Positions 14,797-24,592 of a stretch of DNA of 64,000 nt are shown in pieces. Position 1 is the stretch's first letter; every line of letters begins with the position of its first letter. The DNA lies in assembly GCA_900116395.1 (NCBI GenBank), contig FPAN01000007.1, positions 17,146-81,145 of the forward strand, given 5' to 3'. This stretch comes from Lachnospiraceae bacterium XBD2001 (GTDB lineage: Bacteria; Bacillota; Clostridia; Lachnospirales; Lachnospiraceae). The translations under genes were made by a program, and so were the position numbers. The notes under the pieces were generated by a model. It was not told where the DNA came from, searched no databases, and was given only the letters and a program-made list of their open reading frames with translations.

Positions 14797-15684
14797 AAAT
14801 AGGTCGAGCATGCTGTCCAGATACACTGCTTCCCGTACATGGATCTGGTACTCGGGTTTCGTCAGGTAATAGAGCAAAAATTCCAATACCATGGCACTTC
14901 CCAGGCCTCGGCCTTCGATTTTAAAATTGGAAAATCCAAGTGGTAGATAGGTATTTAAGATATCGTCGATTCCTATGAATCCGGGATTTGTCATGGCATC
15001 AGAGAAGCGATACCCCCGCTGAGCCGTTGGCGAAACGCACTGATGCTCAGGACAATCTTCACCAAGACTTTTACGGCTGACGTTTTCATAGCAGGCTTTC
15101 CGATCGTAGCAATCGAACCAGCAGCACTCGTTGCAGAGGAATTCTACCTTCTGCTTCTGGTCATCGGCCAGCTTTCCTAGCTTCTGAAGTTCTTTATTCA
15201 AGCGGAAATCCGGTACCACATAACGAAACTCCGGTCGATTCAATTCTTCCACCAATTCTTCAAACTTCCGTAGAACTTTTGTTGTAGATGAAACAAAATA
15301 AAACCCGGAATAATGGTCGCGGATGTACTCCATCAGTAGGTCCGAGTGCAGGATGATGCCATTATCTACACTGCTTTTTTCAAAAAGTGCGCACAGGCGA
15401 TTGCACTTGGCATCCGACAAATGCCCAGGTTCCAATAAGGAATTGCTGAATGTCAGGCGGGCGGAAATCCCATACTCCTCCATCAGTGCTGCCACCTTGG
15501 CCGGCGACGCATCGCCGAAGCCAACCCTTCCGCCACCCCAGAGGGCATCGGCGGGCGCACCATAGATGGAGCCGATTTCGCACCAATCATAGAAGTACTC
15601 CGGATGGTTGCGGTAGATGGGCAGCCAAATCTTATACAGTTCGTAGAATTCAAATAAGCCGGGTAAATGGTAGTATGCTTTCAT
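14794..15684 (-). CDS. conserved cysteine-cluster protein, TIM-barrel-like, partner of DUF1848
   Basis: This 296-residue protein opens MKAYYHLPGLFEFYELY. Visible blocks are ARLTFSNSLLEPGHLSD, VVPDFRLNKELQ and FKIEGRGLGSAMVLEFLLYY. A cysteine cluster, CNECCWFDCYDRKACYE, lies at about 182-198, followed by CPEHQC, and looks like an iron-sulfur or zinc site. The alternating strands and helices and the motif order recall U32 peptidases, but I cannot assign it. The start at 15684 has AAAGGA upstream; an earlier frame runs through the DUF1848 gene. It follows DUF1848 by 34 bases that consist largely of a REP arm. Its stop TGA is the outer end of REP element 3. Confidence 0.65.
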   Translation of the reverse strand: MKAYYHLPGLFEFYELYKIWLPIYRNHPEYFYDWCEIGSIYGAPADALWGGGRVGFGDASPAKVAALMEEYGISARLTFSNSLLEPGHLSDAKCNRLCALFEKSSVDNGIILHSDLLMEYIRDHYSGFYFVSSTTKVLRKFEELVEELNRPEFRYVVPDFRLNKELQKLGKLADDQKQKVEFLCNECCWFDCYDRKACYENVSRKSLGEDCPEHQCVSPTAQRGYRFSDAMTNPGFIGIDDILNTYLPLGFSNFKIEGRGLGSAMVLEFLLYYLTKPEYQIHVREAVYLDSMLDLF

Positions 15685-15701
15685 TTTTCCTTTTGTAGAA
15701 G

Positions 15702-15721
15702 TGACCCCCAGGACGGAGTCA
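15702..15721. repeat. REP-like element 4 (short arm)
   Basis: TGACCCCCAGGACGGAGTCA is a shortened arm of the dispersed family. Its right end supplies the TGA stop (15719-15721) of the DUF1848 gene. Confidence 0.75.
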
Positions 15722-16648
15722 TAATGGCAGACGTAGCTGCCGGTCAATCCAGGATTCCTGGGGAACATCGTGAATTTGGTCCCCGGGCATATAGTTGCCA
15801 ATCAAAAACGGAGACGTCGGGTCGTGGCGCTTACTAAGCTCCAGCACCAGGCTATTCTCAGCATTGGCGTAGCAATAGCGGCACAAATGCTTGCAGGTAT
15901 TGTATGCACCGATGTCGCAAGACAAATAGCAGGCGCATTCCGCCCGGGCGCCCTTTTTCTTCGGGGCGTTCAAGCGAGCACCGATGGCCGTCTCATAATC
16001 ACTGAGCTTCATGCATCCGCTGCAATCCGCACCGTACGGTGCCAGCTCGTCCCCTTCCGCACAGGGTTTTACCACCATATGATGCTGTGCAGCGATTGCA
16101 ATGAGTTCCTTTCCCAATGCGATACGGTCTTCCTTCGACACTTCTCTGGCCTCCGGAAAATTCCGCCGCACCTTCGGGTACAGGTCGATAAAACTGATTA
16201 CCGCAGTCTTGGTATATCCGTCCAGAGCCTCGGCAATCTGTGCAAAGGCATGGATGTGATAGTCGAGGGTGTACTTGTCTGATAAGAGAATCGGATCATA
16301 GCGCCATCCGACAGAATCAATTCCCACCATCCGGGACAGCTGCTGAAAGTCTTGTATCAGCCGGTGCTTATCCTTCACATTCGGCTCAATATCCCGACCG
16401 TAGGGCGTGATGCTGACAAACCAATACTGGCCATAATCCTTTAATAGCTCCATGTAGGGAAACATCGGTGCCGGATTCTTGGTGCAGAAGCCAATCACAT
16501 CCACCACCGACGGGTCCAGCCGATACCGACTCACCTGGTTCTCATTATATGGATTTCGCACGCAGACGAATCCTTCTTTTAACCGATTTGCGAACCACTG
16601 GGCGTAAAAAGCCGGAATGTCGGTTCGTTGTCCTGTGTTGATTATCAT
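15719..16648 (-). CDS. DUF1848 family protein
   Basis: The 309-residue protein begins MIINTGQRTDIPAFYAQWF, typical of DUF1848, with VRNPYNENQVSRYRL, GFCTKNPAPMFPYM and VSITPYGRDIEPNV. The C-terminal part is rich in cysteine: CAEGDELAPYGADCSGC, then CACYLSCD, and CKHLCRYCYAN at about 252-262. The last has the CX3CX2C spacing of radical SAM enzymes, unusually near the C-terminus. Biochemical function is unknown. The start at 16648 is the family start; upstream in-frame sequence is REP. It is likely transcribed with the next cysteine-rich gene. Confidence 0.8.
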   Translation of the reverse strand: MIINTGQRTDIPAFYAQWFANRLKEGFVCVRNPYNENQVSRYRLDPSVVDVIGFCTKNPAPMFPYMELLKDYGQYWFVSITPYGRDIEPNVKDKHRLIQDFQQLSRMVGIDSVGWRYDPILLSDKYTLDYHIHAFAQIAEALDGYTKTAVISFIDLYPKVRRNFPEAREVSKEDRIALGKELIAIAAQHHMVVKPCAEGDELAPYGADCSGCMKLSDYETAIGARLNAPKKKGARAECACYLSCDIGAYNTCKHLCRYCYANAENSLVLELSKRHDPTSPFLIGNYMPGDQIHDVPQESWIDRQLRLPL

Positions 16649-16669
16649 TCTATTATGATAACACAGAAA

Positions 16670-16740
16670 TGACTCAGGGGGACGGAGTTCCTGAGTCACT
16701 TTTGGGGAAAATGAATCGCTAACTCCGTCCCCCTGATTCA
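16670..16740. repeat. REP-like element 5 (two arms)
   Basis: A 29-base arm (16670-16698, TGACTCAGG to TGAGTCA, itself nearly palindromic) is followed by a second arm (16710-16740). The second arm encodes the last five residues and stop codon of the lipoprotein at 16719-17966. Confidence 0.85.
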
Positions 16741-17966
16741 AAATAGATAGAGCCGGATTCTTCGTCTACCCGGTAGGTTAAGTCGAACAGCTTGCAGAAA
16801 TCCTCTACCGTCAGGCTAAACAGCGGGCGATTATCCGGGCTGTTGTACATGGTTAGCGGAATCTTCTTGCCGTCACGCTTCACCACAACATCCAGGATTT
16901 TCTGTTTTCCCACCTCATCACTGTCACGGTATTTGCCGGTCATCACCCAAGTATGGTCCCCGATGGTCCACCGGGACTTCAGATCGAATTTATCGCTATT
17001 CTCCTGGGCTTTGGCGTCTTCTATCACGTAGGTACCGCCTAAGTGGTCCACATATTCGGCAACCACCAGCGCCGGACTTCCCCATGAGCTCTTTACAAAC
17101 CCGCAATCGCACACCATCATGTAGCTTTCTGCATCATAATCGTAAAAAGCGTATGCATAATCATCCGTAATCAATCCATAGTACACATACGGACTGTCGT
17201 TGTTATCATAGAGCATCTCCTCATCATCCAGATAAATGTGCTCTAACTTCGATGCATGGGTCGCAGACAGTTCCTCATCCAGGCCCTCATAGGCAGATCC
17301 GTCCAATTCGCCGTCTTTGATGCCCTGGGCCACCTCTTTTCGAAGCGTCGCGGTTATTTTTTCCACACTGTCAGCGGAGCCATCGATATCAATTGCATGG
17401 AACACGTTATAATGGGCATCCTCCGCCTCCACGCCGGTAAAATAGAGGTGCGTATACGGGTGGGACTGCACCCGCTCGGCAGAGTTATAGTTCAACTCCT
17501 CACTATAGATGACGTTGGCGTCATGGACACACTTTGCAGCCTGCTCGATATCTGCCACGGAATTCACCTCGATATCGCCCTTGTCATTCTTCGTCACCGC
17601 GTCAAAAACTTCTTTCATCTTCGGCTGATAGTACTCCTGCACCTTCTGCCAGTAATTGTCATCTATGTTCTTCTGATACCAAAGTGTCGCATCGGATGTT
17701 GGAATTCCAACACCCATGCGATAGCTTCGTACCGTAAAGCTCAGATCCCGCTCCTCGGATGCAAAGGTATAATCCACCTCACGAGGTGACTCGCTGATGT
17801 TTTCCGTATCGATGATTTTTACGCTTTCATCGCAAAGCTCCGCTACGTAGCGCTTCACCGCGTGCTTGGATGGTACCGGACCGTCTGCCCGACATCCAAC
17901 GCACATGAGGGCACTACATAGCGCCAGCGTACAAACCATGCTCTTTTTCCAAATTCCCTTATTCAA
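16719..17966 (-). CDS. lipoprotein, unknown function
   Basis: This 415-residue protein has a lipoprotein signal peptide with lipobox LMCVGC at about 21-25 and should sit on the outer face of the membrane. The mature part is mixed alpha-beta with many acidic and tyrosine residues; a C-terminal block (LFSLTVEDFCKLFDLTYRVDEESGSIYFE) resembles copper-amine-oxidase-like N-terminal or stalk domains, but I do not assign a family. The start is TTG, 3 bases after the YibE/F stop; it gives a signal peptide with KK before the hydrophobic core. The final residues SGGRS and the stop lie in a REP arm, so the original C-terminus has probably changed. Confidence 0.6.
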   Translation of the reverse strand: MNKGIWKKSMVCTLALCSALMCVGCRADGPVPSKHAVKRYVAELCDESVKIIDTENISESPREVDYTFASEERDLSFTVRSYRMGVGIPTSDATLWYQKNIDDNYWQKVQEYYQPKMKEVFDAVTKNDKGDIEVNSVADIEQAAKCVHDANVIYSEELNYNSAERVQSHPYTHLYFTGVEAEDAHYNVFHAIDIDGSADSVEKITATLRKEVAQGIKDGELDGSAYEGLDEELSATHASKLEHIYLDDEEMLYDNNDSPYVYYGLITDDYAYAFYDYDAESYMMVCDCGFVKSSWGSPALVVAEYVDHLGGTYVIEDAKAQENSDKFDLKSRWTIGDHTWVMTGKYRDSDEVGKQKILDVVVKRDGKKIPLTMYNSPDNRPLFSLTVEDFCKLFDLTYRVDEESGSIYFESGGRS

Positions 17967-17969
17967 CCG

Positions 17970-19115
17970 TTACGCCCGCCTTTTCTTCCCATATAGATAG
18001 GAGCAAATCAGTGACACCGCCGGTACCGTTAGGAAGATTCCCATGCTGCCTGCGATGGCACGAATCAATTCTATCATAACAAAATCGGTATTCACCAACT
18101 GTCGGAAGGATACACCATAGGAGTAAATCAACACTAGCATGTTCAACGCTCCCCCCACATAAGCCAGCACCAGTGTATTCGCCATAGTACCCATGGCGTC
18201 TCGTCCAATGTTCATGCCGGACACAAACAGTTCTCCACTGCTGCGCTCCGGATTCAGACGATGCACCTCGTCTAGGGCTGAGGCAATGGTCATGGCAACA
18301 TCCATTACAGCTCCCATGGCTGCAATGAGAATGCCACTGACAAACAAGCCCCGTAACCCGATAGCAAAATTGTTCTTCATCAGAAGCAGCGCTTCCGCCT
18401 CCTCCATCTGGAAGGTCGTCACTCCACCTAAGCGGGCTGCAATTCCTCCGATTACAGCCGCCGCCAAGACACCACACAGGCTTCCAAGCGCTGCACCAAT
18501 GGTCTTCACCTGCCATCCACCGATGAGATAGAAGCACACGGCACTGGTGGCAAAAATGATGACACAAGTCAGCGGAATACACGGTACGCCTTTTAGGGAC
18601 AGCGGTAATAACACGAAGAAAATACAGATCACCGTATACACCAGTCCCGCAAAAGCTTTCGCCCCTTGTCGACCACCCAAAAGAATCAGCGTCAACGCAA
18701 ACAATACAATGAGCCCGATAAATAGTGGCATGCGATTGTAATTGTAAATCGCAGCAGTATAGGTCCCCTTGCCGGTGGTATCAATACGCACACTCACCGT
18801 ATCCCCTGCTGCCACATCCACGTTGTACATGGCGCTGTAGTAATTCTCCACGAAGCAGATATCTCCCTTATACCTGCCTGTAAGAATCTTGATTTTCAGT
18901 TCCGTACTGCCCTTCTTGACGTTCTCTGTGGTGGTATCCACCGTAGTATTGTCCGCTTCCACCGACAGCACTTTGGCGGTTTCGTACTCCGTACCGGTGC
19001 TCTCGGTAATGGTGTAGCGTGGTCTGTCATAGTTGGCAAAAATGAGAAGTCCCACCATCAGCACTCCGAAGAGTGCCGTGGCGAGAATTTTCCCGATGTT
19101 GTTCTTAGATTTCAT
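17970..19115 (-). CDS. YibE/F family membrane protein
   Basis: The 381-residue protein matches the YibE/F family. One membrane segment near 10-27 is followed by an external beta-rich domain (about 30-125, with TAKVLSVEADNTTV and VAAGDTVSVRID) and then seven or so membrane segments to the end, with the conserved MGAVMDVAMTIASALDE and FVSGMNIGRDAMGTMANTLVLAYVGGAL. Function is not established; a transport role is presumed. It starts 3 bases after the giant surface-protein gene and is followed 3 bases later by a lipoprotein, so the three are translated from one message. Confidence 0.85.
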   Translation of the reverse strand: MKSKNNIGKILATALFGVLMVGLLIFANYDRPRYTITESTGTEYETAKVLSVEADNTTVDTTTENVKKGSTELKIKILTGRYKGDICFVENYYSAMYNVDVAAGDTVSVRIDTTGKGTYTAAIYNYNRMPLFIGLIVLFALTLILLGGRQGAKAFAGLVYTVICIFFVLLPLSLKGVPCIPLTCVIIFATSAVCFYLIGGWQVKTIGAALGSLCGVLAAAVIGGIAARLGGVTTFQMEEAEALLLMKNNFAIGLRGLFVSGILIAAMGAVMDVAMTIASALDEVHRLNPERSSGELFVSGMNIGRDAMGTMANTLVLAYVGGALNMLVLIYSYGVSFRQLVNTDFVMIELIRAIAGSMGIFLTVPAVSLICSYLYGKKRRA

Positions 19116-19118
19116 AAC

Positions 19119-22100
19119 TTACTTTTTCAATAACTTTGCTAAAACTTTTAATAATCCAAACTTGTTGGCTGCCGCAACACCTGCTGCCACAACTACAACC
19201 GCACATCCTGCAGCAATCGGTACCACCGGAATGATTGGTTTCGACTGGGTTGCCGGCTCCTGCGTTAGGGCATCCCCCGCTACATTGTCGGTGCTTAACG
19301 TGTTGTTCGCCTTAGGAGCTTCCACAGCAGCTGCCTCCGCTACTTCTGCACTCTCTGATGCCGCTTCATTGCCGCCGAAAATTCTGCGGAAGAAGTTGCG
19401 TACACGGCGAGCGCCTTCCTGAATTCTCTCTACAACCGTGTTGACTGCGTTGGAAATTGCATTTACAATCCGCTGTCCGATGGATGGATGGCTAGGTTTT
19501 TCTTCGCTTACCGGCTTGATATCATCACAGTCGCGTACACGGAAGACCGGAACGCTCTCTACCTGATCATCCTCCGGATGCATATACAGGATACCGGTAG
19601 CTTCAATGTCTGTGCCGACTTTTACAAAGCTTGCCAGTTCATTCTTGCCGGTAGTTCCGGAGAGAATGTATCCGTCAATGAAAATCGCTGCCTCTGCGCC
19701 GGTGTTGTCCTTCAGCCAGAACTCCTCGATGGTCTTACCGTCGGAAGCCATACGAATGCGGCTCACCTTACCCTTGGTCTGTAAAAGAGATCCGCCAAGC
19801 GCGTCATAATCCATCGCCGTCTTGGTATCGACTACCTTCGGTGCATAAACCTTCGGCTTGGCATCGTTGTCTACTGTAACCGTAATCGCGCGCAACTCCA
19901 AGTCACCCTGGTAATCATCCACAGTACCAACCACGCGAACCTTGGTTCCAATAGCCAGTCCACTCTCTGCATATGGGAAAATATCAATTCCCGCGGTGTC
20001 GTCCTGAATATAAATGGTATCAAAGAAGGTGATGTCCGGGTTGGTGGTTCCGCTGGTGACATAACCTTCTACCGCAAATACTTCACCGTGAGCAGCCTTA
20101 CGAACCTCTGCAATTGGTGTGGTTTCCATCTGAACGGCCTTATTTTCCAAGATGTTTAAGATGATGTTACGGTTCGCATATGGCAGAGAATCATTGTTAT
20201 CCATCTCTGCGTTCACTTCGAAGTCAGACATGAAGATACCGCCGGATACGAAGATATCTCCTCCTGCTTTGGTGCTCTGATGGGCAAGGAAAACAACATC
20301 GCCCGGCTGAACCACCTTGGTGTATGGCTTATCCTTACCGTTACCGATGATTTTGCCATTATCGTCCTTACAATCTACGGAATAAGTGGTATCAAAACCA
20401 CGAACCAGGGCTTCTGCCTCATCAACCAAATCCGTTGCGCCTGCATTGGTAATATCCACGCTACATCCACTGTACTGACTGTACTTCTGCTCTGCCGCAA
20501 TGCCGGCCATGAACTTGCTGTCCATGTTGAAATTGGTAGGGTACAGACGATATGCCTGTCCTCCGTTATTTACTTCATCATAGACCTCATCACTGTTCAT
20601 GCGAATGGTAGATCCAATAGCCTCCAACAACTTATTCTGCTCAATTGCTGTTGATCCGGTTGCGGAATCCTGATAATCCGCCATACCGCAGATAATGACA
20701 GTTCCACCATTTGCTACGTAGTCCTTCACGGTACCCAGGAATTCCTCGCTGTAGTGGCTGGCTACGTATTTTACCCCGTTTGCTTCGCCCTCCTTTTTCG
20801 CAGGAGCGGAAATAACGAGAAGCTGGCAATCCTTTAATGTTTCTGCCGTAATCTCTTCTTTTTCTACACGAACACGTAAGTTCTTGTTGGCACCAAGCTT
20901 CACAAAACTGGTGACATTGTTGGCATAATATCCGTTAACGTAATCATTGTAGTGGGTTCCGTCTACCACGACATCGCCCACCAGCTGCGGGCTGGTAAAC
21001 TTCATGTTCATGGTTCCGGTGTACTGCTTCTCAACGCCATTGAGTTTTGCTTTCACCATAACGCCGATTTTGACCGTGCCTGCTTTTTCCGGCGCCCACA
21101 TCATGGTAAAAGTACCCGTGCCCTTGCTGGCAATCGCATTCACCTTCTGCTGTGCAAGTTCAGCTTCTTGGAAGGTTGCAACCTCCTCGCCGTCAGCGGT
21201 TACGGTAATCGTTTCAATCTCCAGTGGTGTCTTCTCATTGTTGAAAAAGTCCACGTTGATGTCTGCCGGTTCACCCGCTACGCAAAGAGCGGTGTTGGTG
21301 TAGGTCTTGTTAATTCCGCAAGCCTCTACGGTGCCAACCCAAACCGGAGCGGTTACTGCGATATCGCCGTCGGCCTCAGTTACCTTCAAATAGTAGTAAG
21401 AGTAATTTGCCGGAATATCAAACTCAACCACCTGTGCATTGGTGTTTACCTGTTTGCTTGCAACGCTAAGGCCACCGTTTACAATGACCTCCACCTTGCC
21501 AAGCTGCTCTGCCTTCCCGTTACGGGTAGAGGTGGTGTCTGCATCTGTAAGCTCTCCGCGAATATGTACGGTATCGCCCACCGCATCCTTGTCCAACTGG
21601 GTTCCCATAATATAGTTATCCAGTGTGTAGTAAATGCTTAAGTTATTATCCTCGGTTGCGTACATACGATAGTTCTTCATGGCATCGTAAATGTTCGCTT
21701 CCGTATTGGTGTCTGCCAAAACAACGGTTCTTGCGGTATTGGCATCACCCCATTTTCCCTTGTGGTTATCCTGGTTATTGGCCGGAGCCACGTGCCAGCC
21801 CTTGTCCAGTGCACGGGTGTAGTACTCATAGGATGGGAAATATCCACTAGAACCAATGGTTCCCTCACCGTTACCAACCTCAATCATGGTGATCACCGCA
21901 TCGTTGTCTTCGCTGTAGTATGCGAAATCCTGGAAGTCACCGAAGGTGGTTCCCGGGTGGTTAAACATACTTGCGGAATCCGGAACCTGACGCAACTTCG
22001 CATAGTAGTTGTTCAGCGCTGTTCCATAAGTGGAGAACTCCTTCTGGGTTCTGCTCTGGAATCCTTCCGTATTGAAGGTATTCATGTGACCAAGTCCGTT

Positions 22101-24554
22101 GGACCAAGTCATTTCATATCCATAGATACAGGTAAAATCCTCCGTGCTGTACTGCTTCGCCAATTCATGGCCTCTGGTCCACTCTTTTGTCGCATCCGCA
22201 TCCGTATTCTTGGTAATATCACTTTCGCTTGCACCATCCAAAGAATTGGAATGATCGGTGATACATAAATAATCTAAGTTGTCCACTTCCTTGGAAGCAT
22301 GCTCAAAAGCTTCTTCCGGTGAACCCGCACCATCGGAAAAGTTGGTGTGAGCATGAATCTGTCCAAAATAGATGTTGTACTTGTCGTTCTGCCGCTTGGT
22401 GAACTTCAAGGTGGATACCGCGCTGTCCTGCCAGCCTTCTTTTACGGCCTTCACACGAATGGTGCATGGCAAAGACTCCACTGCAAAAGGCTCCACGTAA
22501 TCATTCCAGGTAAGATCTGCATCCGCCTGATTATCATCCGCAACATATGCATATCGAACGGTTGCCCCTTCGGTCTTGGTACGCAGAGTAATCTTCTGCC
22601 CCTGTGGAATGGCACCGCCATTTGGATTGGCGATGACAGATGTCACCTTGCTCTGGGTGTACTGATAGATGGCGGTTGCACTGTTCTTGCAGCCTTCCTT
22701 GGTTCCATAGGTAACGATGCATGCCGGGAACTCGGTAATCACCGGCTTGTTGGCTGCATCATAAGTCTGGAACGTCTCGCCCTTATCCAAGGAATACAAA
22801 ACAGTTGCGCCCTCGGTTGCGGTGGTAAGCTCAATTGCAGTGTTCCCTGCAATTTCTCCACTTTCCGGATTGGCCTTGATGTAACCAACCTGGTCACCTG
22901 CTACAATCGGATGTCCCAATAACTGTACGCTATCTAAGCGTAGGGTTCCGGTCTTGGTGACTGTTTTGCCGTCTTCCTTATCTGTTGGTGTAGCACGCTC
23001 TGCCAGTGGTACCAATCGGATATACAGCTTTTCTGCATTGGCTGCCCCCTGTGGTACATCGAAGGTGAAGGTAATGTACTGGGATACCAAATCTTTTACA
23101 TAGTTGGTCTTGGCAATTCCGTCAGTGATGTTGCCCTCGCTCTTCTTTTCCGTAGGCTTATTGTTCACATACTTGGTGTAGCTACAGGTATAGCTTCCAT
23201 TGGCGAAATTTACATAGGTGCTTCCATCGATGGAATACTGCAACTGCATTCCGGCCGTTGCTCCGCCGGTTCCGCGCATACGGAAGGACAACTTCATGTC
23301 GCCATAGCCCAAGGAGCTGGTTGCAAACTCCGCATAGTCGCCCTCTGTCGCTCCGATTCCGGCGCCCCCCATGTAGTAATTTTTCACGCCACCGGCATTG
23401 GTTCCGGTTCCTGTGGTAAAAGGCTGCACGTGCTTGCCACCGCTTACTACATAATAACTGGAAGTAGCATCTGCCATGTCGTTGGTCTCATAACGATCAC
23501 CGGCAATATCCCAGCCGGCTTCCTCAGATAGCCCGCTGTAATCGCCGTTGCCGGCCCACTGTGCTACCGTTGCGGTGATGGAGTCGTCCACGGTTGCTTC
23601 CGGTGTTACTTCCGGCAGTACAGTGCCCGGCATTGCATACAGACGCATAGCAAAGGCTTTGTTGCCCTCTGCTTTTCCGGTATTGTATCCGGTAAAACTG
23701 CCTCTATAAGCTTCCAAATAAATTGGCTGTGTTTTGCCGTTGTAGGTATTAACAACTTTGGCCGCTTTCCAATACGCATTGCCATCCTTATCAGATTCCA
23801 AAATCCAATAGCTTCCGTCCACTACACTATCATTGAGTGCAAGGTTGCTACGACCGGAAGTTGTTAAATACTTGCCGTCTGCAGTACTTAGTGTCCACCA
23901 GGTGCTGCCGTCTTCCTGTGGGTTAGCATGGGCGGTTAATACTGCCATCTCTGCAGTCAACTGCAAGCCGCCGTCTTCTAAAACGGTGGTTGCAACATGT
24001 TTTAAGCCATTGCCCAAAACCAATTTTTGATCTGCATTGTAGATTACAAACTGTGTTCCGTCTGCTACGGCGGTAATAGTCTGTGACAATATAGTTGCCT
24101 GCTCTTCCACCTTTACGGTGTATGCATAAGATACGCGCGCGGAGTCACTCATACCTTCCTTGCTTGCATACGCCCATAGTGTGGTGTCTTCGGCAATTGT
24201 AATATCACTGCCGTCGTATTCCTTGTAACCACTGTTTTCCTCGCGGGAAACATAGATGATAGCCCCCTCGGTCTCGCAGGTAAGCTGTACTGCGGTGTCC
24301 TTGGTGACCTCACCGGCTGCAACGGATACCTGCGGTACCGCTACCGTCTCCAGTGGTGTTTGGTTGTTTATAGGTTCTGTGGGTGTGCTTGATGGGTCTG
24401 TGGACCCTGTAGATGAATCCCCGGCAGCAGGTGTGCTTGCTGTCGGTTCTTCGGCCCATACGGTAATGGTGCCGACGCTAGTAAACATCGTTGTAACTAG
24501 CATAAATAGAGCCATCGCAAACGCAATGACTCGGGAGATATTTCTTTTGTGCAT
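19119..24554 (-). CDS. giant surface protein with PHP-type metallohydrolase domain
   Basis: The 1811-residue protein has a signal peptide (cut near TVWAEEP, about residue 34) and a Thr/Ser/Pro linker. Chitobiase C-terminal-like repeats lie at about 75-148, 556-640 and 638-723, with a jelly-roll-like region at 340-545. A PHP domain occupies about 731-985, with metal ligands in QIHAHTNFSDG, CITDHSN, MFNHPG and NQDNHKG. A class I amidotransferase-like fold (1245-1465) and OB-fold repeats (1493-1671) follow. The end is a membrane helix (about 1772-1795) with a basic tail and no LPxTG. It is probably a cell-bound phosphoesterase or nuclease. GAGGAAAGAGGAG precedes the start. Confidence 0.75.
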   Translation of the reverse strand: MHKRNISRVIAFAMALFMLVTTMFTSVGTITVWAEEPTASTPAAGDSSTGSTDPSSTPTEPINNQTPLETVAVPQVSVAAGEVTKDTAVQLTCETEGAIIYVSREENSGYKEYDGSDITIAEDTTLWAYASKEGMSDSARVSYAYTVKVEEQATILSQTITAVADGTQFVIYNADQKLVLGNGLKHVATTVLEDGGLQLTAEMAVLTAHANPQEDGSTWWTLSTADGKYLTTSGRSNLALNDSVVDGSYWILESDKDGNAYWKAAKVVNTYNGKTQPIYLEAYRGSFTGYNTGKAEGNKAFAMRLYAMPGTVLPEVTPEATVDDSITATVAQWAGNGDYSGLSEEAGWDIAGDRYETNDMADATSSYYVVSGGKHVQPFTTGTGTNAGGVKNYYMGGAGIGATEGDYAEFATSSLGYGDMKLSFRMRGTGGATAGMQLQYSIDGSTYVNFANGSYTCSYTKYVNNKPTEKKSEGNITDGIAKTNYVKDLVSQYITFTFDVPQGAANAEKLYIRLVPLAERATPTDKEDGKTVTKTGTLRLDSVQLLGHPIVAGDQVGYIKANPESGEIAGNTAIELTTATEGATVLYSLDKGETFQTYDAANKPVITEFPACIVTYGTKEGCKNSATAIYQYTQSKVTSVIANPNGGAIPQGQKITLRTKTEGATVRYAYVADDNQADADLTWNDYVEPFAVESLPCTIRVKAVKEGWQDSAVSTLKFTKRQNDKYNIYFGQIHAHTNFSDGAGSPEEAFEHASKEVDNLDYLCITDHSNSLDGASESDITKNTDADATKEWTRGHELAKQYSTEDFTCIYGYEMTWSNGLGHMNTFNTEGFQSRTQKEFSTYGTALNNYYAKLRQVPDSASMFNHPGTTFGDFQDFAYYSEDNDAVITMIEVGNGEGTIGSSGYFPSYEYYTRALDKGWHVAPANNQDNHKGKWGDANTARTVVLADTNTEANIYDAMKNYRMYATEDNNLSIYYTLDNYIMGTQLDKDAVGDTVHIRGELTDADTTSTRNGKAEQLGKVEVIVNGGLSVASKQVNTNAQVVEFDIPANYSYYYLKVTEADGDIAVTAPVWVGTVEACGINKTYTNTALCVAGEPADINVDFFNNEKTPLEIETITVTADGEEVATFQEAELAQQKVNAIASKGTGTFTMMWAPEKAGTVKIGVMVKAKLNGVEKQYTGTMNMKFTSPQLVGDVVVDGTHYNDYVNGYYANNVTSFVKLGANKNLRVRVEKEEITAETLKDCQLLVISAPAKKEGEANGVKYVASHYSEEFLGTVKDYVANGGTVIICGMADYQDSATGSTAIEQNKLLEAIGSTIRMNSDEVYDEVNNGGQAYRLYPTNFNMDSKFMAGIAAEQKYSQYSGCSVDITNAGATDLVDEAEALVRGFDTTYSVDCKDDNGKIIGNGKDKPYTKVVQPGDVVFLAHQSTKAGGDIFVSGGIFMSDFEVNAEMDNNDSLPYANRNIILNILENKAVQMETTPIAEVRKAAHGEVFAVEGYVTSGTTNPDITFFDTIYIQDDTAGIDIFPYAESGLAIGTKVRVVGTVDDYQGDLELRAITVTVDNDAKPKVYAPKVVDTKTAMDYDALGGSLLQTKGKVSRIRMASDGKTIEEFWLKDNTGAEAAIFIDGYILSGTTGKNELASFVKVGTDIEATGILYMHPEDDQVESVPVFRVRDCDDIKPVSEEKPSHPSIGQRIVNAISNAVNTVVERIQEGARRVRNFFRRIFGGNEAASESAEVAEAAAVEAPKANNTLSTDNVAGDALTQEPATQSKPIIPVVPIAAGCAVVVVAAGVAAANKFGLLKVLAKLLKK

Positions 24555-24592
24555 AACTCTCCTCTTTCCTCCAACATTTTATTCAGAAATGA

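Noticed and set aside
17959..18582. 207-codon minus-strand frame inside yibE/F
   Set aside because: It overlaps a clear YibE/F gene in another frame and is rich in Cys and Trp in an unnatural way.
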